A stretch of 64,000 nt of DNA from a bacterium (GCA_020444325.1 JAHLLD010000011.1:1-64000); one strand, 5' to 3'; shown: positions 35,216 to 43,484, counted from the first letter of the stretch. Notes: a model not told the origin generated them from the letters alone. Made by a program: numbers and translations.

Positions 35216-36410
35216 CCGACCCCCGGTGCTTTGTGAAGTACATCATTAACTGATTGGCGTAAATCTTTGAAAAACCACGCACATCTTCTCCATTCCACAA
35301 AGAATTTTCCTCCCCGTACGTCCCGAAGTCGGTAGACAGCAGATCATGATCGGAGCGTATTCCGAGCAGGTCGAATCGATGCGGAGCGAGAAGGATATCG
35401 ACCTCTCCGGTCACATGCCGCTGTGTGCTCAGCAGCAGCGCTTCAATATCACGTGCGGCGGGTTCGAGGAACTGCGCTTCATGGACCAGGCTGCCATAAG
35501 TGAGTGCGACCTGCTCTTTCATCAGCTGCTGCTGCCTGGTCAGCGTGTGTTTCTCGAGCAGACGATGTGCAGCGATGATGACATGCGGCGCCGCGGCAGC
35601 AAATCCCACACGCCCCTTGAGTCCGATAATGGTATCCCCGACATGCATACCTCTGCCGATTCCGTATGGGGCGGCGAGATCTTCGAGCTGACGAATCACG
35701 GAGATTGAATCAGCGGAATGTCCGTCAATGCCGTCCACCTCACCCTGTGTGAAGTGAAGGGTGACCTTGCGTTCATCGATTGCAGTCTGAGGCACGGGGT
35801 AGGCAGTTTCCGGCAGCACTCCGTCGGATTGCAGCGTTTCACGTCCCCCGATGGACGTCCCCCACAATCCGGCATTGATCGAGTACACGGAAGCTGCGGC
35901 ATCCATGTCCACTCCAGCTTCCTGGAGGTATGCGATTTCCTGCTCCCTGGAGAGCGACATATCCCGAACGGGCGTGATAATGCGCGCTTCGGGCAGAATG
36001 ATGCGGAACACGGTATCGAAACGCACCTGGTCATTGCCCGCACCGGTTGAGCCATGGGCGATGGCATCGGCATGCTGATCACGCGCGTAGGCTGCAATGG
36101 CTTCTGCCTGGAACACGCGCTCGGCGCTCACGGACAGTGGATAGCTGTTTCCGCGAAGGACGTTCCCGAACACGAGGAAGCGAATGCAGCGGCTGTAAAA
36201 CTCCTGCGTGCGCTGCAGCGTGACATGTTTTTCCGCACCGAGCAGCAGGGCCTGTTGTTCCATGGCAGCAAGTTCTTCAGCCGTATGCCCCCCGGTATCG
36301 ACAAACACGGTGTGCACGCGATACTGCAGCTGTTTCGACAGGTACATTGCGCAGTAGGAAGTATCGAGTCCCCCGCTGAATGCGAGCACGGCGAGTTTTT
36401 TCTCAGGCAT
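35205..36410 (-). CDS. argG: Argininosuccinate synthase
   Basis: Joins citrulline and aspartate using ATP. 401 residues, with the P-loop-like AFSGGLDTSYC near the start and HGSTGAGNDQVRF for ATP/citrulline binding. Sequence and length fit the Bacteroidota branch. Overlaps the GNAT gene by 8 bases. Confidence 0.95.
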   Translation of the reverse strand: MPEKKLAVLAFSGGLDTSYCAMYLSKQLQYRVHTVFVDTGGHTAEELAAMEQQALLLGAEKHVTLQRTQEFYSRCIRFLVFGNVLRGNSYPLSVSAERVFQAEAIAAYARDQHADAIAHGSTGAGNDQVRFDTVFRIILPEARIITPVRDMSLSREQEIAYLQEAGVDMDAAASVYSINAGLWGTSIGGRETLQSDGVLPETAYPVPQTAIDERKVTLHFTQGEVDGIDGHSADSISVIRQLEDLAAPYGIGRGMHVGDTIIGLKGRVGFAAAAPHVIIAAHRLLEKHTLTRQQQLMKEQVALTYGSLVHEAQFLEPAARDIEALLLSTQRHVTGEVDILLAPHRFDLLGIRSDHDLLSTDFGTYGEENSLWNGEDVRGFSKIYANQLMMYFTKHRGSDAI

Positions 36411-37020
36411 CGAGTCCCTCCTTCTCCATGTTTATCGCAGGGATGGCGACTTCGCTGCGCTGCACTGTCTTCACCGGATCATAGAGCATGCTCGTGCACA
36501 GGCACATGCTGCGTCCCGTTCTCTGGAGAATATCGTAGTTGGGACAGCTTTTACAGCCGTTCCAGAATTCGTCATCATCCGTCAGTTCCGAATACGGTAC
36601 CGGCACATAGCCGAGATCCGTATTGATCTTCATCACTGCATGACTGGTGGTAATGCCGAACAGCCGGGCTTCAGGAAACAGTTCACGCGAAAGCGCGAAC
36701 GCCTGCCGTTTGATGGAACGGGCGAGTCCGCTGTGCCTGAATGCCGGTACGACAATGAGACCGGAATTCGCCACATACTTTTTCCCGCCCCAGGTTTCGA
36801 TATAACAGAAACCGGCGAAGGTCGCAGCAGCCTCCCCTTCATCGAACGCCAGGGCGATGACCGCCTTGCCCTCGCGAATTTTGGCGATGATGTATTCCTC
36901 CGTACGCAGGGCGATGCCCGTGCCGCGTTCCTGTGCTGCGCGCGCGATGGACTCGCAGATGTGAGGTGCCCAGGAAACATGGACTTCCGTTGCTCGTTCT
37001 ATGTTGAGACGTACTGACAT
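36403..37020 (-). CDS. GNAT acetyltransferase, probable glutamate N-acyltransferase of the arginine operon
   Basis: 205 residues, first structural gene of the arginine operon. A GNAT core with the acyl-CoA region NSGLIVVPAFRHSGLARSIKRQA; the C-terminal half is unusual, with a Cys cluster (NGCKSCPNYD, MCLCTSM) that may bind zinc. Genes of this type head arginine operons in Bacteroidota and are thought to replace ArgA (N-acylglutamate synthase); that role is inferred from position. AAGGA precedes the ATG. Confidence 0.8.
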   Translation of the reverse strand: MSVRLNIERATEVHVSWAPHICESIARAAQERGTGIALRTEEYIIAKIREGKAVIALAFDEGEAAATFAGFCYIETWGGKKYVANSGLIVVPAFRHSGLARSIKRQAFALSRELFPEARLFGITTSHAVMKINTDLGYVPVPYSELTDDDEFWNGCKSCPNYDILQRTGRSMCLCTSMLYDPVKTVQRSEVAIPAINMEKEGLDA

Positions 37021-37050
37021 ACCGTATCCTTAAACCTGTAGCGGAATGGG

Positions 37051-37078
37051 GAAAAAAATGCCGCGTATCACACGCGGC
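37051..37078 (-). terminator. Terminator inside the arginine operon leader (attenuator)
   Basis: A 7-bp GC stem (GCCGCGT / ACGCGGC, loop of 5) followed on the minus strand by seven T residues, 31 bases before the first structural gene. Nothing else is encoded upstream on this strand except the leader peptide, so it can only act on the leader transcript. Confidence 0.85.
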
Positions 37079-37117
37079 TGCACAAAATGTTCGGGGGATT
37101 CTAAACGAAGGGGAGAA

Positions 37118-37225
37118 TTACCAGAAACGCATACCGGTGTGGAGAGCGGCGGTTCGTCGTCGCGGAAAAGCAGCACCCGGAATGAGCGCGGAAAATGCGA
37201 AGTATGCGTGTTCAGTATTCAGCAT
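37118..37225 (-). CDS. Putative 35-residue leader peptide with Arg-Arg-Arg
   Basis: A short open frame begins ATG at 37225 and ends TAA at 37118, 40 bases before the terminator stem. It encodes 35 residues with three consecutive Arg codons (CGA CGA CGA at 37162-37154) and one further Arg three codons before the stop. This is the layout of amino-acid attenuators. No clear Shine-Dalgarno sequence precedes it, and I could not find a convincing antiterminator pairing, so translation is unproven. Confidence 0.5.
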   Translation of the reverse strand: MLNTEHAYFAFSALIPGAAFPRRRTAALHTGMRFW

Positions 37226-37375
37226 ATGGTCTAGTGATATTCAACTGGGATAAAGGTAGTCCTAATTACAGATAAAATCCAAATAAAAAATTCATCGGAC
37301 AGGTACACCTTAAGATGATGTAATTTATTTGTAACGCAATGTTCAGGCAGCGCAATGACCTGTGCCGTAGATTAT

Positions 37376-37413
37376 TTCCGTGGGATGCCCCCTTATCGGA
37401 GCATTCCACGGAA
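37376..37413 (+). promoter_or_regulatory. Strong hairpin upstream of the pilin-like operon
   Basis: Thirteen-base arms (TTCCGTGGGATGC and its near-perfect complement, one G-U in RNA) enclose 12 bases. No T-run follows, so it is not a terminator. It lies 60-95 bases upstream of the preferred start of the first gene. Confidence 0.5.
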
Positions 37414-37471
37414 CGTGGCCCGCACGGACTGCGGCGGTTTCATTCATGTACAACAACGACCGGGAATCACC

Positions 37472-37954
37472 ATGGGTGGTGTTCAAATGATGCTCGTACT
37501 GGCGGCGATGACCCTGCTGTCCATCCTGGTACTCTCGATGAACAGGGCGAAGCTCTTTTCAGACGAGCAGCTGTCACAGGCCGAGTACACGATGGCCGCG
37601 ACTGCCGTGGGACAAACCCTGATCAACGACATCGTCAGCAAGGAATACGATGCCGCTACCGTGGGAAAGGATTTCGTGGACGTTTCGCAGTTCACCGCAC
37701 CGCAGTCGCTCGGACATGGCTCCTGGGAAAGCTATCCCAATTTCAATGATGTGGACGATTACAACCGGCTGCGAACCACGGTAAACACACCACGGGCCGG
37801 CAGCTTTGACCTTACTTGCCGTGTGCACTACGTGAATCCGTCCAACCCGGACACTCCCGTGTACGTGCGCACACGCAGCAAACGCATCGAGGTTTCGGTC
37901 AACTCCGCATTCCTCGCCCATCCCGTCACACTCGTTTCCTACAAAAGCTTCTAA
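37472..37954 (+). CDS. Pilin-like envelope protein, operon gene 1
   Basis: About 160 residues from the ATG at 37472. A hydrophobic N-terminal helix (MMLVLAAMTLLSILVLSM) is followed by a helical then beta-rich region, as in type IV pilin-like proteins. If a longer start at 37385 is used, the segment PG-ITMGG before the helix resembles a prepilin cleavage site without the usual Glu at +5. The start therefore stays uncertain. The next gene starts 10 bases downstream; the three genes look like one operon for a surface or secretion structure. Confidence 0.65.
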   Translation: MGGVQMMLVLAAMTLLSILVLSMNRAKLFSDEQLSQAEYTMAATAVGQTLINDIVSKEYDAATVGKDFVDVSQFTAPQSLGHGSWESYPNFNDVDDYNRLRTTVNTPRAGSFDLTCRVHYVNPSNPDTPVYVRTRSKRIEVSVNSAFLAHPVTLVSYKSF

Positions 37955-37963
37955 GGCATCGAT

Positions 37964-38884
37964 ATGGGATCTTCTCTCGACCTGTTAGGATCGTACATCA
38001 TCGGCGGCATTGTCATCATTCTTATGGGTGCAGTGATACTGAATTTCCAGGAGGGTGCGCAGCAGGCGACGCTCAATGAAATTTCCCAGGTGACCATGGC
38101 GGAAATGAGTCAGACCATGGAGAAAGAACTCGTCAATCTCGGCTATCGCGTGCCGGGAAATAAAATTGTTTCCATCGATTATCGTTCCATCACTTTCCTC
38201 TCGGACTATGACAATGACGGTACGGTCGACACCATCAGCTATATGATGGGCAAGGGCGCAAGCGGACCGGTGATCACGCGCCGCATTGCCACTCCCGGAC
38301 AGCGTCCCATGGAATGGACCACGCGCGGATCGATGGTTCTGTTCTCAGGTTACGATTCGACCGGAACGCAGACGTCCGTCGCGTCCCGTGTCCGTGCAGT
38401 CGAGGCCTCCATGCTCACCAGCAACGTCCTTTTTGAAAAAATCTCGGATGCGAACGCACAAACTTCCACGCTGCTGAGCGGTGACCTGGACGGCAAGCAA
38501 CTGACAGTCTCGCATGACCGCCTGCTGACAACAGCGGTGGACTGTGAGGCCGGAGCATACTGGCACAAGGTCATCTACCCACGCAACCTCGGCACCGTTG
38601 CCCCGCAGATCGCAGGTGCCACACCCTCATCCTCCACCGGATCGAGTACCGATGAAGGAGATACTGATGATGGAGGATATACCTATCCCGGCGATACGGG
38701 TGACACCGGTGATACGGGTGATGCCGGCGATACAGGCGGTACGGTGGACGCAGGCGACACAGGTGGATCGGAAGACGACAGCGATATCCTGCCCACAAAG
38801 GATCCCTGTGATCCCCCGCCGGGGAAAAATGACCCGTGCTGCTGCGGCAGTGGTCTGAAGTACAAACAGTGCTGCGGGAAGTAG
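37964..38884 (+). CDS. Pilin-like envelope protein with TGD-rich linker and C-terminal SEC-C motif
   Basis: 306 residues. N-terminal membrane helix (LLGSYIIGGIVIILMGAVIL), a globular region to about 215, a Ser/Thr/Gly/Asp linker of tandem DTGDTGD repeats (about 230-270), and a C-terminal zinc-type motif DPCCCGSGLKYKQCCG. That motif matches SEC-C (as at the SecA C-terminus), normally cytosolic. Here it ends a protein that otherwise looks exported. It may be tail-in, or SEC-C may serve a different use. Function unknown. Confidence 0.75.
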   Translation: MGSSLDLLGSYIIGGIVIILMGAVILNFQEGAQQATLNEISQVTMAEMSQTMEKELVNLGYRVPGNKIVSIDYRSITFLSDYDNDGTVDTISYMMGKGASGPVITRRIATPGQRPMEWTTRGSMVLFSGYDSTGTQTSVASRVRAVEASMLTSNVLFEKISDANAQTSTLLSGDLDGKQLTVSHDRLLTTAVDCEAGAYWHKVIYPRNLGTVAPQIAGATPSSSTGSSTDEGDTDDGGYTYPGDTGDTGDTGDAGDTGGTVDAGDTGGSEDDSDILPTKDPCDPPPGKNDPCCCGSGLKYKQCCGK

Positions 38885-38938
38885 TCGCGATGATGCGCGC
38901 GCGAACCGCAGATATGGAATCGTATATAGGAAAAGCTC

Positions 38939-40063
38939 ATGGGTAAAATGCTTGTCATATTGGTCATCGGAATGGGACTGATTGCGTCCTGGTCGATGAT
39001 GCAGCTCAACGAAAGCAATATGAACGTTACCGACAATGCGTCGGACGATTATGAAATCAACCAGGCACGCAATCTCGCGGCGAGTGGTGTTGAACATGCC
39101 ATCATGGAACTGGCACAGGACAGCACCTGGTCGAGTGGATATAAAAGCGAGATGGCAAGCGGGACTGTTGCGGTGTCGATTGAACGCACGCGCGCCATGT
39201 ATCCCGGAGGTCCCGACGAGGGACTCAACAACGCCCGCCTCATCACTGCAACAGGTGTCGTACAGGGAAGAACAGTGACCGTGCGCACCGTGGTTGAAAT
39301 CCCTTCGGTATACGTCCGTCCCCCGGGACTCGGCTACGGCATCTTCTCGGATCAGAGCATGGATCTGAGCGGAAACATCTTCGCCGGGGACTACAACAAT
39401 CCTTCACTCAACGCAAACATCCATACGAATAATGATCTCACGTATGGTGGAAGCACCAAGGTGGAAGGATACGGTACCTTCAGTGAAAGTTGTCCCTCCG
39501 GCACAGGCGATGCCGCGAAGTACTTCGACCCCAATCGTGACAGCGGTGGCGACCTGGTGTACAAAGACGATCCCGTTGCCATCCCGGAAATCGATCCGGA
39601 CAAATGGGAGCATCTGGCGACACGGAAATTCTATTCCAACACCAAGGTGACCGGGAAAATGAAACTGGGCACAAAGGAGCAGCCTGAGATCATATTCGTG
39701 CAAGGGGACCTTGACCTGAACGCCCAGATGGAAGGATACGGCGTGTTTCTCGTCACGGGTGACTTGAAAATCAACGGACAGGCAACGGTGTCCGCCGTCG
39801 ACCCCAGCGGAAACAATCTCGGCATAATCGTTGGCGGTGATGCACAGATCAATGGTACGAGTGATATCGAAGCCACACTGCTGATCAAGGGCAACGCAAA
39901 GATCAACGGTACCACGCGCATCGTTGGCTCCATTATCGCAGAAGGAGAATTGAACTTCGGCGGTACGGCGGACGTGCTGTACAATCCCATGCTTGATGAA
40001 CTCGCACGCAAGATTTGGGAAGGAAAGGCCGAGCGTCCCCGCATTGTTTCGTACTACGAGTAA
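38939..40063 (+). CDS. PilX-like N-terminus with polymer-forming (bactofilin-like) beta domain
   Basis: 374 residues. The first 60 residues (membrane helix, then NQARNLAASGVEHAIMELA) match the PilX/minor-pilin assembly type. Residues about 230-340 hold short repeated strands (GDLDLNAQMEG, GDLKINGQAT, GDAQINGTSD, GNAKINGTTR, GELNFGGTAD), like bactofilin right-handed beta coils. Third gene of the operon; a terminator follows at 40091. Confidence 0.8.
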   Translation: MGKMLVILVIGMGLIASWSMMQLNESNMNVTDNASDDYEINQARNLAASGVEHAIMELAQDSTWSSGYKSEMASGTVAVSIERTRAMYPGGPDEGLNNARLITATGVVQGRTVTVRTVVEIPSVYVRPPGLGYGIFSDQSMDLSGNIFAGDYNNPSLNANIHTNNDLTYGGSTKVEGYGTFSESCPSGTGDAAKYFDPNRDSGGDLVYKDDPVAIPEIDPDKWEHLATRKFYSNTKVTGKMKLGTKEQPEIIFVQGDLDLNAQMEGYGVFLVTGDLKINGQATVSAVDPSGNNLGIIVGGDAQINGTSDIEATLLIKGNAKINGTTRIVGSIIAEGELNFGGTADVLYNPMLDELARKIWEGKAERPRIVSYYE

Positions 40064-40090
40064 TCCCTCCAGCAGTTATACATCCCCGTC

Positions 40091-40121
40091 AGCACCGTTC
40101 CGCTCAACGTGGAGCGGTGCT
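40091..40121 (+). terminator. Intrinsic terminator of the pilin-like operon
   Basis: A 7-bp stem (AGCACCG / CGGTGCT) with a 17-base loop that can form an inner CCGCTC/GAGCGG pairing, followed by TTTCG. Confidence 0.65.
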
Positions 40122-40172
40122 TTCGTATAAAAGCCATATTGTCTTTTGTTCCGGGACTGCGTAGATTTTCAC

Positions 40173-41183
40173 ATGCAGCAACAACACTCCCCTCATGTTC
40201 CCCGGCTTGCATGGACTGCGCTTTTCAGCGAGAACGGTACCCCCATCGCTTCCGGCGCACAGGCATTCGGTGATGCCCTGCGTGTGACTGGTTTCGCCGT
40301 CATTTCCGGCGCGCCGTTCCGCAGCGACCTGCTGCAGACCAACTACCAACTCATGCGTGAAGTGTTCGGGCTCGGGAGCGAACAACTGCAGCGTGAGTGC
40401 AGTCATCCGGAAATCGGCTTTCAGCGCGGCTACATGCCGACACGCACCGAAGTGGGCATCCGCTGTGGTGGCGATCCCGACGACAAGGAAGTCATGGCCT
40501 TCGGGTCGTATCACAATGTCGCCGTCCCTTCCGTGCCTGCCTATCTCGATGCAGCCGAGCAGTACTATTCCGCCTGCCAGGACATCGGCTACGCGCTCAT
40601 GCATGTCCTTGCCCTGTATCTCGATCCCTCTGGGGCTGAAACCGGCTACGTGCTCGGACTCTTCCGGAATGCTGACGGAAGGCGCATCGACGATTCACAC
40701 ATGCGGCATATCCGCTATCCCGGCACCGCCCGGCGCATGGCCTGCGAACATACGGATTCCAACATGCTCTCCCTCCTTCCCGCTGCGACGAGCAGAGGAC
40801 TCGAGGTACTCGACAACAGCGGGAACTGGCTGGCGGTGGAAACGACGGAGGGGGACCTCGTCGTTAACGCCGGAGACATGCTCAACTTCATTTCCGGGGG
40901 ACGCATTCGCAGCACGCTGCACCGCGTGGAAAACCGCTTCAACGATCCCACGCGCTACCGTCACTCCATGCCCTTCTTCTACCACCCCGACCACACCCAG
41001 GAACTGAAAATCCTCGACAGCTGCACCGATGAACCCACCGACCGGCGCATGTTCCCCCACCAGCGCATCACCGGCTACGCCCTGCTTTACGAACTCCTCT
41101 CCACCTACAAAGTCATCCCACCCGATGTGTCTCTCTCGCAGTGGGTCGACTCCATGGAACATCTCAAGCATCACGGTTTCTGA
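40173..41183 (+). CDS. 2-oxoglutarate/Fe(II)-dependent oxygenase, isopenicillin-N-synthase-like
   Basis: 336 residues. The iron triad reads CEHTDSNMLSLL (His and Asp) and STLHRVEN (His); RYRHSMPFFY gives the Arg-x-Ser that binds 2-oxoglutarate. This is the DIOX/IPNS-like branch of cupin dioxygenases, which hydroxylate or ring-close small molecules. ATG 40173 is chosen over an upstream TTG. No pathway partners are next to it, so the substrate is unknown. Confidence 0.85.
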   Translation: MQQQHSPHVPRLAWTALFSENGTPIASGAQAFGDALRVTGFAVISGAPFRSDLLQTNYQLMREVFGLGSEQLQRECSHPEIGFQRGYMPTRTEVGIRCGGDPDDKEVMAFGSYHNVAVPSVPAYLDAAEQYYSACQDIGYALMHVLALYLDPSGAETGYVLGLFRNADGRRIDDSHMRHIRYPGTARRMACEHTDSNMLSLLPAATSRGLEVLDNSGNWLAVETTEGDLVVNAGDMLNFISGGRIRSTLHRVENRFNDPTRYRHSMPFFYHPDHTQELKILDSCTDEPTDRRMFPHQRITGYALLYELLSTYKVIPPDVSLSQWVDSMEHLKHHGF

Positions 41184-41189
41184 GAGCCA

Positions 41190-41275
41190 TGGAACGATAG
41201 AAGGATGGAAAAATGGAAACATGACACCCCGGTGTCATATTTCCATCCTTCCATTTTCCTATCTTTCGATAAGCG
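41190..41275. repeat. Octamer tract folding into a 68-base hairpin
   Basis: Arms of 33 bases (41196-41228 and 41231-41263, about six mismatches) with a two-base loop; the core is GACACC-CC-GGTGTC and the arms are TTTCCATY octamers. It begins just after the oxygenase stop codon and could also act as a terminator. Confidence 0.8.
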
Positions 41276-41349
41276 ATCAGGGATCGCTTGCGGGATGAAG
41301 CCAGGCATCTCGGAACACGCAAAAGCAAGCAATCCCTGCTCCAGCTCTG
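41276..41349. repeat. AGGGATTGCTT hairpin module, second copy
   Basis: Reverse-complement relative of 91-165, with the shared flank AGCAATCCCTGCTCCAGCT. It separates octamers from heptamers, the same order as at the window start when read on the minus strand. Confidence 0.75.
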
Positions 41350-41392
41350 TTTGCCATCTGCCATCTGCAATTTGTCATCTGCCATCTGAGGT
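41350..41392. repeat. 7-bp tandem repeat array (ATCTGCM)
   Basis: Five to six heptamers (GCCATCTGCCATCTGCAATTTG...) lie directly before the ATG at 41398, so they form the untranslated leader of the FG-GAP-like gene. The annotated ribosome binding site (GAGGTCACC) starts inside the last unit. Confidence 0.85.
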
Positions 41393-41397
41393 CACCT

Positions 41398-42987
41398 ATG
41401 CGAAGCATTCTCGCCCTCATCATCCTACTAAGTTCAATCGCAGCAGCCCAGACGCCGACAAAGCTGTGGGAATTCGATACGCAGGATGCGAGTTTCGGAC
41501 AGTCCGCCGCAGGGGACATCGACGGTGACGGACGACTGGAACTGGTGTTCGGCTGTTATCGCAATGATGGACACATTTACGCATTGAATGCTGAGGACGG
41601 TTCGCTGCTGTGGAAAGTGGATGCCACAGCTCCCGGTGGACAGGGTTGCAATGACGTCGCACCGGCGATTTTCGATACTGATGGAGACGGCACGCTCGAG
41701 GTCATCGTACCCAGCAGTTGCAATCCCATCACGTATTGCTTTGATGGAGCAACGGGGAATATCCGTTGGTCCGCCCCCACGCGCGGAAGCGATTCCCCTC
41801 CCTCCGTGGCCGACATTGACAACGATGGCGTCCTTGAAATCCTTCACGGGGAATTCGGAGGCTGGGTGCGCTGTCTTGATGCGCGCAACGGTGATCTCGA
41901 GTGGGAGCTTGCGGTGGATACGCATTCCTGGATACAGACCGCACCCACGCTGCTCGACGCCGATGGCGATGGCGGGATGGACTTCGTGGTTGCAACCTGG
42001 AACCGCACCGAAGGCGACACCAACACCATTCGCTGCTACCGATGCAGCGATCGCGCACTGCTCTGGAGTCATCCGCTGAGGGATGTCGTCTATCACGGAA
42101 CAGCCGTGGCCGACCTGAACGCGGACGACATCCCGGAACTCGTGATCGGGGATTACAACGGAGACATCAACGTGCTGCGTGCCAGCGATGGCCAGTGGCT
42201 CTGGGGAGTGAATACTCCGGGACATTATGTCGGGAGTCCCATCACCGCTGGCGACGTCGACGGAGACGGAAGCTGCGAACTGTTCGCCGTCGTGTGGTAC
42301 AGGGTATACGGCATCAATTCCAGCGGGAGTATCATTTCGGAATACATCATCGATCAGCGACAGACCGCGTTCCGGGGCGTCGTGCTGTCCGACGTCAACG
42401 GGGATTCCCGGCTCGACCCCGTCTTCGGCACGAGTGACGGGAAACTCATCGCACTCAGGGACACATCGAGCGAAGAGCTCTGGAAAATCGACCTCGCGGC
42501 GGAATACGGCGACAGCCGCTATGAACTCGATCACGCACCCATCATTGCCGATTTCGACGGCGATGGCGGACTCGACGTCTTCATCGTGGGCGGACACGCC
42601 GAGTACCCCGACATACAGAACAACTTCGGGCGCGCATACGCATACAGCATCGGCCGCGGCGAGGGTCCCCCCTGGCTCATGTTCCAGCAGAATCTGCACC
42701 GCAGCAGCAGTCTCTTCCCCGCCCGCACCGTCGGCATCAGCGATCTGCCCTCCGCCAGCACGCCCGAACTCGAAATCTACCCCCACCCCGTCCGCAACAT
42801 TATGCACATTCTGCATAATTCGGAGGGGCCCACCAGGATATACGATCTCTACGGCCGTGAAGTCCTCAGAGTTAGCTCAATCGAATCAGCTGGGAGCATA
42901 AATCTCAGCGCCCTTCCTTCAGGTATGTACATTCTTCGCATTGACAATGAATTGCAGCCAGAGACAATCCCCTTTGTCAAGCGCTAA
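41398..42987 (+). CDS. Secreted FG-GAP/VCBS-type beta-propeller protein with T9SS sorting domain
   Basis: 529 residues: signal peptide (LLSSIAAAQ), then about seven blades with Asp-rich calcium-type loops (GDIDGDGRLE, FDTDGDGTLE, ADIDNDGVLE, LDADGDGGMD, GDVDGDGSCE, ADFDGDGGLD) alternating with PQQ-type GSLLW strands. The last 75 residues are a T9SS type A sorting module (LEIYPHPVRNIMH, IYDLYGREVL, LPSGMYILRI). Extracellular, ligand unknown. A TATGCA...TGCATA palindrome at 42801 falls inside the coding sequence. Confidence 0.85.
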   Translation: MRSILALIILLSSIAAAQTPTKLWEFDTQDASFGQSAAGDIDGDGRLELVFGCYRNDGHIYALNAEDGSLLWKVDATAPGGQGCNDVAPAIFDTDGDGTLEVIVPSSCNPITYCFDGATGNIRWSAPTRGSDSPPSVADIDNDGVLEILHGEFGGWVRCLDARNGDLEWELAVDTHSWIQTAPTLLDADGDGGMDFVVATWNRTEGDTNTIRCYRCSDRALLWSHPLRDVVYHGTAVADLNADDIPELVIGDYNGDINVLRASDGQWLWGVNTPGHYVGSPITAGDVDGDGSCELFAVVWYRVYGINSSGSIISEYIIDQRQTAFRGVVLSDVNGDSRLDPVFGTSDGKLIALRDTSSEELWKIDLAAEYGDSRYELDHAPIIADFDGDGGLDVFIVGGHAEYPDIQNNFGRAYAYSIGRGEGPPWLMFQQNLHRSSSLFPARTVGISDLPSASTPELEIYPHPVRNIMHILHNSEGPTRIYDLYGREVLRVSSIESAGSINLSALPSGMYILRIDNELQPETIPFVKR

Positions 42988-42994
42988 CCGGAAG

Positions 42995-43033
42995 CATCTG
43001 CAATCTGCAATCTGCGATCTGCAATCTGTATTC
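42995..43033. repeat. 7-bp tandem repeat array (ATCTGCA)
   Basis: Five heptamers between the FG-GAP-like gene and tmRNA; no hairpin module or octamers accompany them here. Confidence 0.85.
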
Positions 43034-43093
43034 TGCCCACGCGGAATGGTATTGCCTTCGACTGCGTAGCAATGTACTTTATATATTCCCAAT

Positions 43094-43453
43094 GGGGATG
43101 CAATGGTTTCGACGGGTTGTCGGGATTATGCAAACGCGTTCCGTGCCTGGTGTAAGCACGTTAATCTTGGACCATTTGGTATAATTGCCAACTACGATTA
43201 CGCACTGGCCGCTTAATTGACGGTCACGTCCCCCGGAGACCCGCCTGTTGGCCAAAGGGTAGGACGACGCCAATAACAGGATAGGCACCTCTAGCGTTCG
43301 AGGCGAGGGCCGAAACACTTCTTCGAACTAGCTTCATCGCACGTCCTGTCTGTCGGGCAGCGACGAAGCGAACCATCAAAAGACAGACTATGAGCGTAGT
43401 AAGTTGCAGGTTCTGCTTCTCGGACGGGGGTTCGATTCCCCCCATCTCCACCA
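43094..43453 (+). ncRNA. ssrA: Transfer-messenger RNA (tmRNA)
   Basis: 360 bases. The 5' end GGGGATGCAATGGTTTCGAC and the 3' end GGTTCGATTCCCCCCATCTC plus ACCA are diagnostic; GGGGATG pairs with CATCTCC as the acceptor stem, and CCA is encoded. The tag frame reads Ala-Asn-Tyr-Asp-Tyr-Ala-Leu-Ala-Ala then TAA (43187-43216), with TAATT just before the resume codon as expected. tmRNA with SmpB frees stalled ribosomes and tags the product for proteolysis. Confidence 0.97.
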
Positions 43454-43484
43454 GCCTCCGCTTCGCGCCGTCAGGCGAGAAGCA

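Noticed and set aside
37260-37330. A possible ArgR box upstream of the arginine operon
   Set aside because: Only an ATTCAT half-site in an AT-rich stretch; spacing and the other half do not fit the consensus.
37385-37471. An upstream start (ATG 37385) for the first pilin-like gene
   Set aside because: It would begin inside a strong hairpin without a ribosome binding site; kept only as an alternative because a prepilin-like PG-ITMG site would then exist.
37321-37472. A c-di-GMP riboswitch before the pilin-like operon
   Set aside because: The hairpin at 37376 is real but the conserved class I core (GCACAGGGCAAACC-like) is absent.
41434-42816. A 460-codon minus-strand frame opposite the FG-GAP-like gene
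   Set aside because: Shadow of the plus-strand gene, which has a signal peptide, Asp-rich repeats and a T9SS module.
42801-42817. Copy of TATGCA-N5-TGCATA inside the FG-GAP-like gene
   Set aside because: It lies in the coding sequence of the T9SS module and its inner bases differ from the intergenic family, so coincidence with His/Ile/Met codons is sufficient.
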